From Pictodentalium vernedei (taxonomy: Eukaryota > Mollusca > Scaphopoda > Dentaliida > Dentaliidae), in assembly GCA_031216915.1 (NCBI GenBank), contig CM062290.1, positions 164,526,453-164,590,452 on the forward strand: 64,000 nucleotides of DNA, given 5' to 3'. Positions 51,481-64,000 of this stretch are shown here, piece by piece (position 1 is the stretch's first letter; each line of letters starts with the position of its first letter). The translations under genes were made by a program, and so were the position numbers. The notes beneath the pieces were generated by a model. It was not told the origin of the DNA. It saw nothing but the letters and a program-made list of their open reading frames with translations, and searched no databases.

Positions 51481-51817
51481 GGGCGTTCTACCTCCAATTT
51501 GGTGACAGCTATATCACCCCACACACCCCAAACTTCATAAGCTATGCAACACACAATCGCCACTAACGCTATCATGTTATTGGCGATCGAGGGTGGAGAA
51601 ACGTAAAATCAAATTACACTGCATAAAGTTGAAATCAAGTGAAATTTTAGTACTCATAATCATTTCCGACATGAGGTGATCCTGGCTGTTGAAACTATTA
51701 TTAACCCCTAGTAAATAAATATGTTCTCATCATCCCAAATCAAAAGTTGCAAACATTCTTAAATCATCAATCAAATACCGGCGGTATGACGTGAATACCA
51801 ACAAGCTTTTCCCCCTG

Positions 51818-51897
51818 CCATATCGTCCCCTGAATTCCAATGTGTTCTATGTGCCTAGTGGCACATAGAACACATTGGAACTCAAGGGACGATATGG
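51818..51897. repeat. Near-perfect palindrome
   Basis: Arms of about 38 bp with 'ccatatcgtcccc' outside and 'tgtgttctatgtgcc' inside. Confidence 0.9.
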
Positions 51898-53086
51898 TGA
51901 CAGCCTATCCACCCCCCCCCCCCAACCACATAACATACCACTATAATAATGTCACACAAGACAAGAGCAACAGTTGAGGTCAAACATTGTGCAGTTTCAT
52001 CCGAATTGATGGAAATTCTTAACGTTATAACGTTATTGGTGACTAAAGCTAGGAAAACGTTGGTATTAAATTTCACGACAAACGGTTGAAATTAACATGC
52101 ATTTTAGTACTCAAGATTCAGTCAGCTTAACCTCTCCGTGGGTTCACCCGGTGGATCGACCCACTTTCGTTGACAATGACGTCTGGAAATTCGCTTTGCG
52201 ATTTTAAAATAATCTAGTATTGTTACTGCTGTCATAAGCAATGTAAGTAGCCATGATGTGAGTAATGGACTGATACTAAATAAACCAGATGAATCAACGT
52301 TTAGCTGACAAACTTTTATAAATAAACCCAAGTGATAAGCTGTTTGCAACTTTGAATGAGTTCATCACTGAGCTGAAGGTCAGCTGTGCAAAACTTTAAC
52401 GAAGACACGGAAACTTAAAATAGTTGGTAATTTTATATGTCCTGTTTATTTCAGTTATGTCCCTTTATAAATGTGACGTTCATCCGGTTATCTCAGTTAT
52501 TTCCGTTGGAAAAGCAGTGCCGCCTTCCGTGGTATTCCTTTGATCAAAGCAAACAATTGGTATAAATAAAAGAGATGTTATTCCAAATATAATTTAGACC
52601 CGGTAATTACGGTTGACTTCATAAAAGTGACACTGCAACGGATTTAATACCCAGACAATAACACGCCTGACATTAAGCGATCGAATTTAATTACTACATC
52701 CGGGGATTTGAATTGCGCAAAATTCAATCTCGCAGCCTCGCGTTGTTGACGTGTCTGAGAAGGAAAGAGATTTCCAACCTGACAATTATTGGTAACGGCC
52801 GGAGCGTAAATTCCAATTATCACCTCGTTTATCCACATATTGTGCTATATTTTATTTCTGTGGATCGTGTTCCGCGATATCCCCGTCATAATGGATTAGT
52901 CAGAAAAAAAGATCTCTGATGTAAATATAATTTTCTATGGATGGTGAACTTTGCTATTGATCTATACATACATCACTATATAATTAATTTCTAATCAAAT
53001 ACATGAAGGCCAAGAGGTTTTTCTCTTCTAATTTTGGGGCACTTGATACCAAGGGAAAGACTGTGTGTTAACTTTTTCCTTACTGA
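51898..53086. other. Intergenic, no gene seen
   Basis: No domain or repeat recognised beyond a poly-C run at 51913-51923. Confidence 0.4.
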
Positions 53087-53334
53087 TTAACTCTTTACCT
53101 AACACGAAAAGCAGACGGCACTTGCAAATACAATTATTGAATAACTAATTTTTTTTTACATTTTGCGCCCAAACCATAGTTTTTGACCCCTCACTGGAAC
53201 GAGCTCGGCGAGCTCGTTGCAATGAGGGGTCATAAGCTATGGTTTTGAGACAAAATTTGAAAAAAATAATGAAAATTGAATGGTGATTTTTGTGAATAGC
53301 GCTGACCGTTTTTTTTCCGTTACGTTGGGTAAAG
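53087..53334 (-). mobile_element. MITE-A copy, right TTAA lost
   Basis: TTAA left, 'gttgggtaaag' right without TTAA; arms diverged. Confidence 0.85.
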
Positions 53335-53711
53335 CCAATCAGAGACACATCATACATAGCAAAACCCTGGTTTATTCTGTTTTCTTTAACAACATTGGTT
53401 TTATAATTCAATTGAAATACCATTGAGTATGTTGCATTAATAGCTTCTAAGTGTTGTAAAGAAAACAATAATTACTTAATTAACGAATATAATTAATAAC
53501 TGTGTTTTACTGCGAATCTAAAGGAGACAATCGCCATTCTATTTGTGTGTTTTGTGACACCCCTCCCCCTTCCATTTCACTGGTAACTATTCTAATATTG
53601 TCTCTCTTGACTCTACTTCCACTTACTCTTATTTTTCCTTCTGGTTATCATCCATCTCTCTTTTTAGGCTGCTCAGAAATATCAGTCTGCGAGATAGTTT
53701 GACTGCTCTAA

Positions 53712-53935
53712 TTAACCATTTAACTAACACAGCCTATAAACGTGTCAGCTCTATTCACAAAATCATCATTGAAGTTTTATTATTTTACTGTTCTACCTTA
53801 AAGATATAGCTATGATCATCTCACTACAAGGAGCTCGTTCTAATGCGGGGTCATATGTGGTGTTTTCAAGGCAAAAAATAAGAATATTTAGTTGTTCGAC
53901 AATTTGTTGTGCATATGTCGCCTTCTATTCGCGTT
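53712..53935 (+). mobile_element. Decayed MITE-A-like element
   Basis: TTAACCATTTAACTAACAC at left, 'aggagctcgttctaatgcgg' core, right end running into the next copy. Confidence 0.6.
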
Positions 53936-54167
53936 ATCCCTTTACCTAACACGAAAGGCATACGACACTTCTATATAAAATTCTTATATAACTACTTTTT
54001 TTTCTCTTTTTGGCGTTATAAACATAGGAACGCATCGAGTTCTTCCAGTGAAGGGTCATAAGCTACATTTTGGAGACAAAAAATGACAAAAATGATGAAA
54101 ATTGTATTGTGATTTTTGTGAATAGCGCTGGCCGGTTTTGGCCGTTATTTTGATTAAAGGGTTATGA
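53934..54167 (-). mobile_element. Decayed MITE-A-like element, tandem with previous
   Basis: 'ccctttacctaacacgaaag', 'gaagggtcataagctaca', 'agcgctggccggttttggcc', ending 'aaagggttat'. Confidence 0.7.
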
Positions 54168-56740
54168 GAAGAGTTTAAAATGCATATTTTGAGTGCAATC
54201 ACCAACATGTGATACGCAGTACTTTATACGAGTTTCCCCTTTTTTCGTATGTCGAACACTGACGTTTCACCCAAACCAAAGCATGTGGCAGGTATCTAAA
54301 TATTAACGTCGTGTCAGGGTGAAATTTTGTTCCCATGTGACAGAGAACTCAATTGTTCATTATCAATGCTGTAGATTTTTAACTTACCAGAAGACATACG
54401 TGATATTTTCGTTAGAGTCGACGGATCCATGGAGGCGACTTGAGAACCCACCCTATTCTACCCAACACAATTTACACACAACAGTACGTATGTTACAGAC
54501 AACTATACTTATATGACAGACAATAGTACGTACATACAATACTGACTTGAAACTTTCTTTTTCTTCTACAAAACACTGCTTAGGATATCTCACTGAAAAG
54601 AACCTTTTAAGCTCGTTCCAGTGAGGGGTGGTAAGCCATCTTATAACGTCATGTTATAAATTAACCGATTTTGTTTTGTGTCTTTTCAATAGTCCTGAGC
54701 AGTTTGTGACGATTCCTTAGATACTTCTCTGACTGTAGAAAGTCATTATATTCAACGAATCCCTTTCATTTGATCTGCCACGCCGTGCCCGCCAAGCACC
54801 AGAATCGAGTAACAGGGCAACGGAAACGCCATAATAGCACTAATCGATATTAAAGTACAGTTTCGCTGGTTCTCAATGCTGTCGCAGGATTACAGGGGTA
54901 AAATTGATGTTCGAAATAATGGAGGAAAATTTATGTTCTTATCAGTGCTCGGCTGACAGCCAGTGACTGTCGTCTGAACCCCAGTTCGAACGTAAACCTT
55001 GCCACCTTATCAATGCCATGTCCGCTTGGGACTCTTAGGATTCCTGAATGTGCCTGTGGCTTACAACGCCAAAGGGTGATCAACGATCATTCACTGAAAA
55101 GATTATTTATTTACATGTACGAAGAAATAAAATATGAAACAAATTACTCACAAAATTATCCATAAGAATACATTAATTACGCGGATAAAAGTTTAGTCTT
55201 TAAGGCCCTCGACGTCTCCCACAGCTAGCTGTGTCCGCTGGATCACCCTCACATCATCTTCATTTTCTCACGGTTTGTGATACATACAAAGTGTCTATTC
55301 ACTTCCCGTTGCTTCCTCCTTTCAGGGTTAACTTCACAGTCATTCGGGCTTAACATATATAATGTTCTGCTTGTGTGACTCTATCAGCGTTCTCCCAGTT
55401 CAATCACAATTCAATTGGCGTCTACCACAGTTCACGGCCACTTTGCGCCTTGCCTGGCTCTCACGGGGTTAAGTTATTCTTCGCCTTCAGATATATACTT
55501 ACAAAGCTTACATAAAAATATTCTGCAAAGTGTTCTCAACATCACCAATTCTCGCACCGCCTAAAACTATCTTATCTCGCGAGCTATTCAAGCGCTTACT
55601 CAAGCCCTTAATACAGTTTCTAGACCTCAGCGTTACAGCTTTTACTTCTTTGGCTACTATGCCACTACGGTTCGCAACCGTTGACGAACTACTATTGGTT
55701 CCTTACAGCCCTCACAGGGTTACGACAATACGCGGACTTTCAATCTCGGTGCCTATGACCCTCGACGGCCAAGGCTAAACTCGGACCTTCTCTGAGGGCT
55801 GTCAGGCCAACTGCCCACCTTAGAATTCTGCTTCACTCTTTATACAGTCGGAACGCAAAGTTTAAACATATTAATTCTGATTTAACGAGTGCTTTGTAAT
55901 TCGATATGGATAGAGATATTAATGCGTATTTTTTTGGAGTTAGACTCGCTTGACATTTCGTGGACACTTTTATTACTATTAGCTCGAGTTCTGTGATGTC
56001 TGGCAACATATCTCGGAGCTCTCCTGGCTTGGTAAGATATGCCTCTTTTGAAACAACTAGACATTTTAATGATTGTCTGAAACGGACAGAACAGGATTAA
56101 ACTGTTTACGTTCAAATTACCCGTGAACAATCGCTAATTCAAATCCACGATGGACAGGATGATACATTGGTTTAGTGTAACCATAAAGAGAAAATCGCTC
56201 GCGATGTTCCACACGTGTACGCTAACTTATCTCTGCTTCGAAAACGCAAAACAATATTCTAGCCAATTAGAGGTTAAGTTGAACGCATTATTTCTAATTG
56301 ACCATTTAACCAGATAGCGTGACACAAGCAAACAAATATTATTTAATCGAAGGCTCCCATAGATTTCGCCAGCAATCTTCGCTATATTACTGTGACCTGT
56401 GGTTTCTCCACAAATCCTAGAACTTGCATATACCTTAGTCCAGTTAAATTACACACAAAAAATAATAAAGTTGTAATCCCAACTCTTGGCCTCAAATAGC
56501 GTGACAAATGCACTCGTGTTTGATTACGCTCCCCATGCGGTGATGACCGTACGAAACTCCATCGACTGGCGTTCAAAACACATTCACTCGAGTGTCTATT
56601 TATTTGTTTTTAAAATTTATTGGATTTCTTTTATTTTTATTTATTTTATGTTACATTATAGCAATATCTTTATACTAACCTTCACCTGTCTCTCTTAAAT
56701 GCGTGTGGTAAGACTGATAGTAATCCTTTATACTTAAGCG
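54168..56740. other. Intergenic, no gene accepted
   Basis: A less AT-rich tract at 55180-55830 carries an 82-codon frame (55530-55778) with no recognised domain; it may be an unrecognised repeat. Confidence 0.35.
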
Positions 56741-56839
56741 TTAGCGGTGTTCATCAATGAGTTGACACATATTTTAGCCAAAGCCAAACTTGTGGCACAT
56801 TTAGGTGGTATATCTACAATGTAATACACTGTAAACAAG

Positions 56840-57222
56840 AGCACCGCCAGGCGTGGCCAAATACGCTCGTTCGAAGTCGACAAGGGGCCGTAACTCATGT
56901 AAAAATAATTGGACGGAACCCATATTCAAACTTGGCCAGTATCATTAACTGGAAAATATACATACCAACCCTTGGTTGAGATCAAATAATCCAAACTGGA
57001 ATTATCGGTCGGAAAGCAAAAATGTTGATAGACAATCGAATTCAAAGTCAAAAAAGGGTTCATTTAAAAATACTTGCACGGAACCCATATTCGAACTGAC
57101 CTTATTACTAGCTGGGTAATACACATACCAACTTTGGTTGATAGGAAATAAACCATACTGGTCCAAAACCAATAGTTTACGGACGGACGGACGGACGGAC
57201 GGACGGACGGACGGACGGACGT
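56840..57222. repeat. Dispersed repeat plus (GGAC)n
   Basis: Two related segments sharing 'ggacggaacccatattc' / 'gcacggaacccatattcg' and 'catacc' blocks, then about 11 units of a GGAC tetranucleotide at 57177-57222. Confidence 0.7.
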
Positions 57223-57284
57223 TCCAACTATTTGGGTTTAAGGGCTACGAAAAAAACATTTTATATGTCCATCACCTTATTTTA

Positions 57285-57690
57285 ACCAGAACCCCACCCC
57301 CTCCGCCCTAGAACTTATATTTAACCCTAACCCCACCCCATCCACTCAAAAAACACACCCTAACCCTAACCCTACCCTACCCTGACCCTAAACCTTAAAA
57401 CCCCACCCCTGACTCTAATCCCCACCCCACTGGGACCTAACCCTCCCCAACCTTAAGATTTACTCTGGGGCTACCCCTAACCCTAAACCAACCCCACCCC
57501 TGACCCTAACCCCACCCTAGCCAGACCAAAAGGATTAGGGGCTATTTTGGGGTTTAGGGCTATAAGAACTAAAACCCCACCCCTGACCCCACCCCACCCC
57601 CTGGGTCCTAACCCCCCTCCAACCTTTAGCCCTGTCCTGGAGCTACTCCTAACCCTAACCCCACTCCTCTCCTAACCCTAATACTACCCT
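57285..57690. repeat. Degenerate telomere-like C-rich sequence
   Basis: Many CCCTAA / CCCTAACCC units mixed with CCCCACCC over about 400 bp. Reads as interstitial, decayed (TTAGGG)n-type repeat followed by poly-C at 57759-57791. Confidence 0.75.
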
Positions 57691-57791
57691 AATTTCGACT
57701 AACCTCCTAAAAATAATAGCTCCTAAACAGGTTTAGTTGGCCCGGACAGACCACTTACCCCCCCCCCCCCCCACCCCCCCCCCCCCCCCCC

Positions 57792-59830
57792 CTGCGTTCT
57801 GTGCTAAATCTACTTCTGGAGGTTACGATTCTCGATCCTGTTTTTATTTGATGGTGTTAACATCACCACGCGACCCTTCCCCACACAATCATATACACCC
57901 TAACGAATGGCCAAAATAACCACTGACTGTCACTAAGAACTACAGAAATGTTATATCATTATCGGTGTGCTATCGATCAAAAACATAACGGATATTTCCT
58001 CAACAACCCGTTCGTGATATTCTTCAACGTGACTTTACGGAAAACGCTTTATCTGTTAAATTCTGTTCAGGACCCAAGCAACAGTCAGTTCTCACAGTCG
58101 ACCAGATAGTGACATTTTTTAAACCACATTCTCCAAAGGAAAGTGAAGATGTCAACCCTCATGTTGTAAAAAAACTATAATCTCATATACCAATAATTTC
58201 GCTCAGCTTTGTTAGTCAATTATTTGGAAAAGCCCTCAATAGTTGTAACATACTTCATGCAGACTTCATTATATATACATGTTAAACTCCATAAAAGGTG
58301 GAGAAAAAATATGAATTTGTTTGAAAACATTAGCTTAAATATGACAAGTTATGAAGATTTATTAAAATACAGAAAGCCCCTTTGTTAACCAGATGTTGAC
58401 GAATCCCGCTGCTTCTCCGATTCCTGCTGCCATTTTATTGTAAAGTCATTTTATGTTCACGAACGAGAACGGAGTCCAGCGGGGTGAGGCAAATGCATTA
58501 CTCACTCAAAAACGAGCACGGCTTTTCAAAACATTTTATACTTTCATTAAGATGCTATTAATTTATTTCCTTCCCATTACCATCATAATGAAGAGTTTGT
58601 AATCAAAGCCATTTACTTTAATATCGTGACCGACCTCGCAACACGATGTCCCTGCAAAAGAGGGAGCGAAGGGAATTGCCTGCACTGAGTGCTGGTATAT
58701 AACAAAGACTACCCATGGACAATATAACAATGGGAACTGACGGATCTTAAACCGATTTGCTGGTATGCGGGGAGTAATCCCAAAAGCGGGTGCTATTTTA
58801 TTTCATGCATGGTTCGGCTTTTAACCTTTATGGACCCGAGAATTGAACATCAGGAGTACATTAAACCGATAAACTAAGTCATGCGCATCACTTGACAGAA
58901 ATGGGCACTCCATGATTTGTCGTTTGATACGCTTTCCGGTAACGCACTTTCAAAAGTGAATGGCGCGCTGTTTCGCCAGCAAGAAAATTACTGTTTATAG
59001 AATGGTACAGCACTTGGTTTGAAAAGTATGAGGAATGTTAACTCCTTGCACGCAGCTGGTAAATAATTTCCCCAAGGACAATAAATCTCTTGCCGCTAGG
59101 ATAATTATAATGTAAGCACTTTTAACCAAATAATCTTTTACGAAAGTAAATTATAATTTGGGGGTTGTATTTTTATGAATTTTTCATCAATTCCCGACAT
59201 GGCTGTTTCACAGCAGCCGTGACATACACGTTTCGTAAATATGCACAAAAGTCCTACTTTAAAACGCCAGTCGTCATTGCTCCAACGGAATTTGTAACAA
59301 TGATAGTAAATACATAGATCGGGATGCCACGGGAGCATGTAACAATGTTCGGACAATCAACAGGGTAAACTAATGTACATATCCGTGGTCGGAAAAATAC
59401 ACTTGGTGTCCGAATACTATGGAAGTATCAGTTGGGCGGTTGGTGCTGTCATAGCGCACCGTCCTATCGGTTGGGGCGTAAAATCGCTCCGCGTATGCTA
59501 ACTATCCCTTCAATCTTGGGGTGTGTTAGTTCAGAACATAGATTTGTGTATTGTATTCCTACCATGTCACTGTGGTACATGAGCCACCATTGATTATATT
59601 AGCCTCTTGGTGCCCTATTATGGCCTTGACTCCATACCAAGCTCGAAATGCTTTCTTCTCTCATGTCTATACTCAGGGGCTGTGGAAGCTCGATAAATTT
59701 GAGGGGCACAAATTTACACAATGCTGCCAGGGTTCGACCCAATGTGAGAAAGATTACAATCGTATATCGATAAATGTACCATGACTCACTTTAGTCCTCC
59801 TTTAGATGAATATGCCACTGTGTGGTCATT
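57792..59830. other. Intergenic, no gene seen
   Basis: 59147-59375 resembles the F family ('catggctgtttcacagcagc'). Confidence 0.4.
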
Positions 59831-59836
59831 GTGCTG

Positions 59837-59913
59837 GCCGTTTCTTCTACTTCAATCATCCTCCAACCCGAAGGCAAGCCTTCGGGTTGGAAGATGGTTG
59901 AAATAGAAGAAAC
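59837..59913. repeat. Hairpin, 36-bp near-perfect arms
   Basis: 'ccgtttcttctacttcaatc' and 'ccaacccgaagg' pair with 'ccttcgggttgg' and 'gaaatagaagaaacgg'. Confidence 0.9.
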
Positions 59914-60338
59914 GGAACGAAGCGACCGAAAGTGGGATTCTTTGGATAAACATTGTTTGGATTTTCAAATAATGTTACACGAATGCCTGTATATTGACAC
60001 GTTTGCATGCTCATTATGTACCTGCGAAACATATCTGTGGAAAAAAGTGGAGGGGCACATGCCCTCTTTGCACCCCCCCCCCCCCCCCCGGCACCGCCGC
60101 CTCTGTCTATATTGTACTAAGAACGCCAAAACAGCGAGGCAATGTGTTTTCATCTATTTCTTGTGAATATGTCGACCAAGTGGAAATTATATTTTAACAT
60201 TTTTGTATGTATTTGGAGAAAACCAAACTCCAAAGTTACGCGGTGTTTTGGAAAATATGAAGCTGAAGTTTTATCATCGAAAAACAAAATGGCGGATGTG
60301 GCCTACATTTATTCAATATCAGGTTTGAATCCGAACAC

Positions 60339-60566
60339 TTGAACCCTTTAACAACGTAACGGCCAAAACCGGCCAGCAATATTCTCAAAAAACGCCAATT
60401 AAATTTTCATTATTTTTTCATTTTTGTCTGAAAAACATAAGTTATGATCCCTCGTTGGAACGAGCTCGTCGAGGGGTCATAAACTATGTTTTTGAAAAAA
60501 AAATGAAAAAATTAGTTATTCAAGAATTGAAGTGTCGTCTGCTTTTCATGTTAGGTAAAGGGTTAA
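60339..60566 (+). mobile_element. MITE-A copy with deleted palindrome arm
   Basis: TTGA/TTAA ends; the right arm between 'gctcgtcga' and 'ggggtcata' is missing. Confidence 0.88.
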
Positions 60567-61041
60567 GCCAAGGTAGATCACGTATTGCTAGAAGTTCATT
60601 TTGATAATGCCGTAAAAGGGGTATTCAAATTGCGGTTTCTCCATCGGATAGTCGTCCACACCGCTTCAAAGCTGGTTGAGGCTCCCGTATTCCGACTCGG
60701 TTCGGAGGTTAGATGAAATAGACTGGGTAACATGTAGACCCTCTTTACACGACATTGGACTCTAGTTATTTCCAGTGTATCCGCTTAGTTTTTACCGAAG
60801 AATTAAATATTTATATTTTGTATTATTTATATCAATTCTTGTCAAACAGCTCCTTATGGTGTGTAACAAATTAGATAATCCCAAAGTAAAGCTTATGGTA
60901 AGGGGTATTAATTCGAGCCGCTTTAGTATGTGAGGCAGATTTTCTGTATTCCTCAAGACAGCACAAGTTTAAATATTTAATAGGGCCTGATACTTTGTAA
61001 TGAGCATCTGGTAGGTTTCGACGCCGTTTTTAACAAAGCCC

Positions 61042-61289
61042 TTAACCCTTTACCCAACGTAGACGATATCAAAATTTATTATTCTAAATATCATTTTTTA
61101 AACTTTTTCAAAAAATTTCAACAAAACCATATCATGTGACCCCTCATTGGAACAAGCTCGACGAGCTCGTTCCAAAGAGGGGTCACATAATATGCTTTTG
61201 CTGAAATTTTTTGAAACGTAATATTTTTTCAGCTGCTGAATTTGCATATTACGCGGGAACATGTGGCCGATTGGTTGGGTAAAGGATTA
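61042..61289 (-). mobile_element. MITE-B copy
   Basis: TTAACCCTTTACCCAACGTA, 'gacgatatcaaaatttatta', core palindrome, right end 'gttgggtaaaggattac'. Confidence 0.9.
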
Positions 61290-61544
61290 CAGGGAGGTTA
61301 AAATACGAAGATTAATTAAAAGGTTTGTATAAAACAGTGAGTTAACCCTCGCAATTTTGGACAACAGAACTAATCGGCGCTTAGTTACAGCATATTGCAA
61401 ACATAATGTGGATATAATATACACAATATATATGAATCCTACAAGTAAACTAAAGAATACTCTTTTTAATTCCATAACTAACACGACTAGAAGGAAAGAA
61501 CTTAAAAACCTTCTTATGTGCTGAAACAAATTCAGGTTTTGCCT

Positions 61545-61705
61545 GCAGAATATTACTTATACCCCTCCACTGAAACGAGCTCGTTCCAATGAGGTGTCAT
61601 AAGCTATGTTATGGAAGCACACATTGATGAAATACTAAAATTTGAAGGTCAGTTATTATGAATAACACTGGGCGCTTATAGCAGTTATGTTGTTGGGGGA
61701 CTAAC
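61545..61705 (-). repeat. MITE-A-like fragment
   Basis: 'gaaacgagctcgttccaatg', 'gtgtcataagctatg' and 'gaataacactggg' keep the family order. Confidence 0.5.
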
Positions 61706-62605
61706 AGAATAAATTAATATGATAACTTTGAAAGACAATTGGAAACAACGAACAGAAATTAATCAGTTCAAGTCAGAAATTGTTCCAGAGGTATATCGCC
61801 TGTATCTTCATTAGAGAAAATTCATCTTTATATCTTTCACTGGGGAAGATACGAATTTGTTTCAGTAATATTACCTAATTCCGTGGCAGTCTAGAGAAAG
61901 CATATAATAAATTGGCATTTATACACGACAGAAATTCACGAGATTGTCAGTGTGACAGTGATATTACTCACCCTCTCAGGTGGCAACGAACACATAACTC
62001 TTCAGAATCGTTCCATTCAGCAACCAATGCATGCATTACAATCGAAGAAGACGGAGACATCCGTGACATCTTACTGAATACTTCCCAACAGCCACAGGAG
62101 CATCAAAACTAACGGATACAAGCAGTCGTTCCTTTGTACTATAAATTCATCTGTTTGGAACCGTAACTCTTAGCCTAAATGCTGTGCATAAAACACGCCC
62201 AAAAGCTAACACATATGAACCAGGTCTAACAACCAACACTAATCAGTACTCTACCATTTATTTATTTATTTATCAATACACTCGTAAAAAAACTTATCTC
62301 CGAACCCCTCTATCAACACAAAATGGATTTACCCATTCTACTTCAAAAGTGTTCTATTGGAAGCAATCGTTTTGATACCCCGTGATAAAATGGTTAAATT
62401 GTGAATCCTATCACCTTTTGCATCTTAAGACCAACCAACTTACCCAGTAAGCCCCATGATGACCTGCAGTCCAGTTACGATTTGATAATAAATAGACAGT
62501 TCGCCTCTTGTGGTATTCTTCCGCCCAACCAAACTCGTGCGATAAACATTAACCGATTGGAATTCTTATGAAGTTGTGTATTTATTACATACGTTTGCAG
62601 TTTTC
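61706..62605. other. Intergenic, no gene accepted
   Basis: Short frames without ATG or domain. Confidence 0.35.
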
Positions 62606-62856
62606 TTAACTCTTTACCCAACGTAACGGCCAAAATCGGCCAGATCTATTCTCAAAAATCGCCAATTAATTTTCATTATTTTTTTCATTTGTTGTCTCAA
62701 AAACATAGGTTATGACCCCTCGTTGGAACGAGCTCGTCGAGCTCGTTCCAACGAGGTGTCATAACCTATGTTTTTGAGACAAAAATGAAAAAAAATTAGT
62801 TATTCAAGATTTTTTTTGCAAGTGTCGTCTGCTTTTCATGTTAGGTAAAGGGTTAA
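62606..62856 (+). mobile_element. MITE-A copy
   Basis: TTAA ends; near-perfect CTCGTTGG / CCAACGAG palindrome. Confidence 0.93.
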
Positions 62857-63406
62857 GCAGATCATTTACTGTAAAACGAAGTAAGAACTAACCAGTCCTC
62901 CAGAGACGTCAAGGAAATAAAAAATAATCAAAAATAATTTTCACAATCGGTCTTAATTTTACTTCCCACACTATTTAAACTTTCATTCATAAGTTTCCAT
63001 GTATCACCGCTTCAATCGATGAAACATGCCGATTCTATGAAACTGAAACACTTTGAGTGCATCCTCGGTTATTGTTATTATGTCTCACTTTTATAACACC
63101 AATCGTGAGTGGTGAATGTGGTCCATACTAAAAACCACCGTTCTTTCACAACGAACAATAAAATAAAAAAAAATGCTTCAACGGGAAATATTAAAAACTC
63201 TAATGTTCTTTTTGACTGCTGTGTGACTGTGGTTATTAAACTTGGTGACATTTAATCCAAGTTAAGATCTGAGTCAAAAGCATGGTTGTCGCTGATGATT
63301 CATTCCGCGTACAAAAATCCTTATCGTCCAAGAGAAATGAATGTATTATTCACTATGCCCTCACTATTCACTAAAGTCCGTGCTATAGGTTTTTTGTTTT
63401 GTATTT

Positions 63407-63585
63407 GGACAGACATGCAGTTTAAACTATGAACAATGTTAACAAAATCTGGAAACGTCCTTTGAGTAATGTCATATCTTACGAATGACGTTGCTCGCGC
63501 GACGTCATTCATTAGATGTGACTTCACTCAAAGGAAGTTTGCAGATTTTGTCAACATTGTTCACAGTTTGAACTGCATGTCTGTC
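63407..63585. mobile_element. Foldback MITE-like inverted repeat
   Basis: Arms of about 85 bp: 'agacatgcagtttaaac', 'caatgttaacaaaatctg' and inverse copies, with GC-rich centre 'gacgttgctcgcgcgacgtc'. Confidence 0.8.
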
Positions 63586-63921
63586 TGAATCATGCCCCAT
63601 CTTAACACATTATAACCATCCAGTCAATATTCAGAATGTTGTACTCCATAATAAAATATTCTAATACATTTACTTTAAATCTCGAAATTTGATTGGTAAA
63701 TCAATAAAATCTGCGACAGTAAAATCGGCGTAACCTGTCGGAAATTTTGTGTTGTCAAAAACTGTTTCGGGAAAGTCAGGGTGTATTCGTGGGCGTTCCA
63801 TTTTCGCTCCATTTGGAGTCATTGACTACCGTATCCAAGGTAAACAAACGCTGTGAACGCGTTGACTTTCTGTAAAAAAAACAAACGTTTTCTATCTTTC
63901 TTGTAATTAACTGTAATTAAT

Positions 63922-64000
63922 ATGGATGAAGTTGGAAAGTTTAATATTAATGCGGAAGTGGTTTGGCAGAGACTGATGAGTAATGAAATGAGAGTTGAAA
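63922..64000 (+). CDS. Possible gene start, cut by the window edge
   Basis: ATG followed by 26 open codons (MDEVGKFNINAEVVWQRLM to the edge), good context (A at -3 counting TAATATGG, G at +4). It follows a region less repeat-rich than its surroundings. The residue composition is protein-like, but the frame is too short to judge. Confidence 0.3.
   Translation, partial: MDEVGKFNINAEVVWQRLMSNEMRVE

Noticed and set aside
55530-55778. 82-codon ORF as a gene
   Set aside because: No recognisable domain or start context; likely unrecognised repeat DNA.

Overview
This is eukaryotic nuclear DNA from an invertebrate animal: low gene density, GT-AG introns, AT-rich non-coding sequence, microsatellites and hundreds-of-bp transposon relics. 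The one gene I can name is a Pax3/7 (paired/gooseberry-type) transcription factor. It lies on the + strand between about 2.5 and 17.2 kb and has six coding exons whose reading phases join without a break into a 413-residue protein: paired domain, S50 homeodomain and a C-terminal OAR motif, with no recognisable octapeptide. Bilaterian Pax3/7 features, SINEs with a conserved 'gggcaaggcactt' module, and mollusc-like dispersed repeats suggest a marine spiralian, but I cannot name the species.

Layout. 0-2.4 kb: transposon relics, including a SINE inside a decayed MITE. 2.5-17.2 kb: Pax3/7, its introns packed with MITEs, a 5S-rRNA-headed SINE, a 21-bp minisatellite and microsatellites; exon 2 is bracketed by two elements, one 65 bp before its acceptor and one about 15 bp after its donor. 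17.2-33.6 kb: intergenic, with MITEs, SINEs and a 128-bp tandem array at 24.1-24.9 kb. 33.8-35.0 kb: a minus-strand, apparently intronless 378-codon ORF of unknown family. 35-64 kb: mostly non-coding with many more MITEs, a possible 55-residue membrane protein at 40.5 kb, degenerate telomere-like C-rich sequence at 57.3-57.7 kb, and a possible gene start at the right edge.

The dominant signal is a crowd of palindromic, non-autonomous DNA transposons that target TTAA and start with CCC, or in some families other bases (piggyBac-like). At least six families are present and no transposase was seen. The most abundant family (A, about 250 bp) has about 15 good copies and several decayed ones; family B has different arms but the same termini and the same central palindrome. 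Nested insertions within the window give direct empty-site evidence for TTAA duplication and for separate hAT-like and 9-bp-duplication elements. The two arms of the central palindrome change together between copies.
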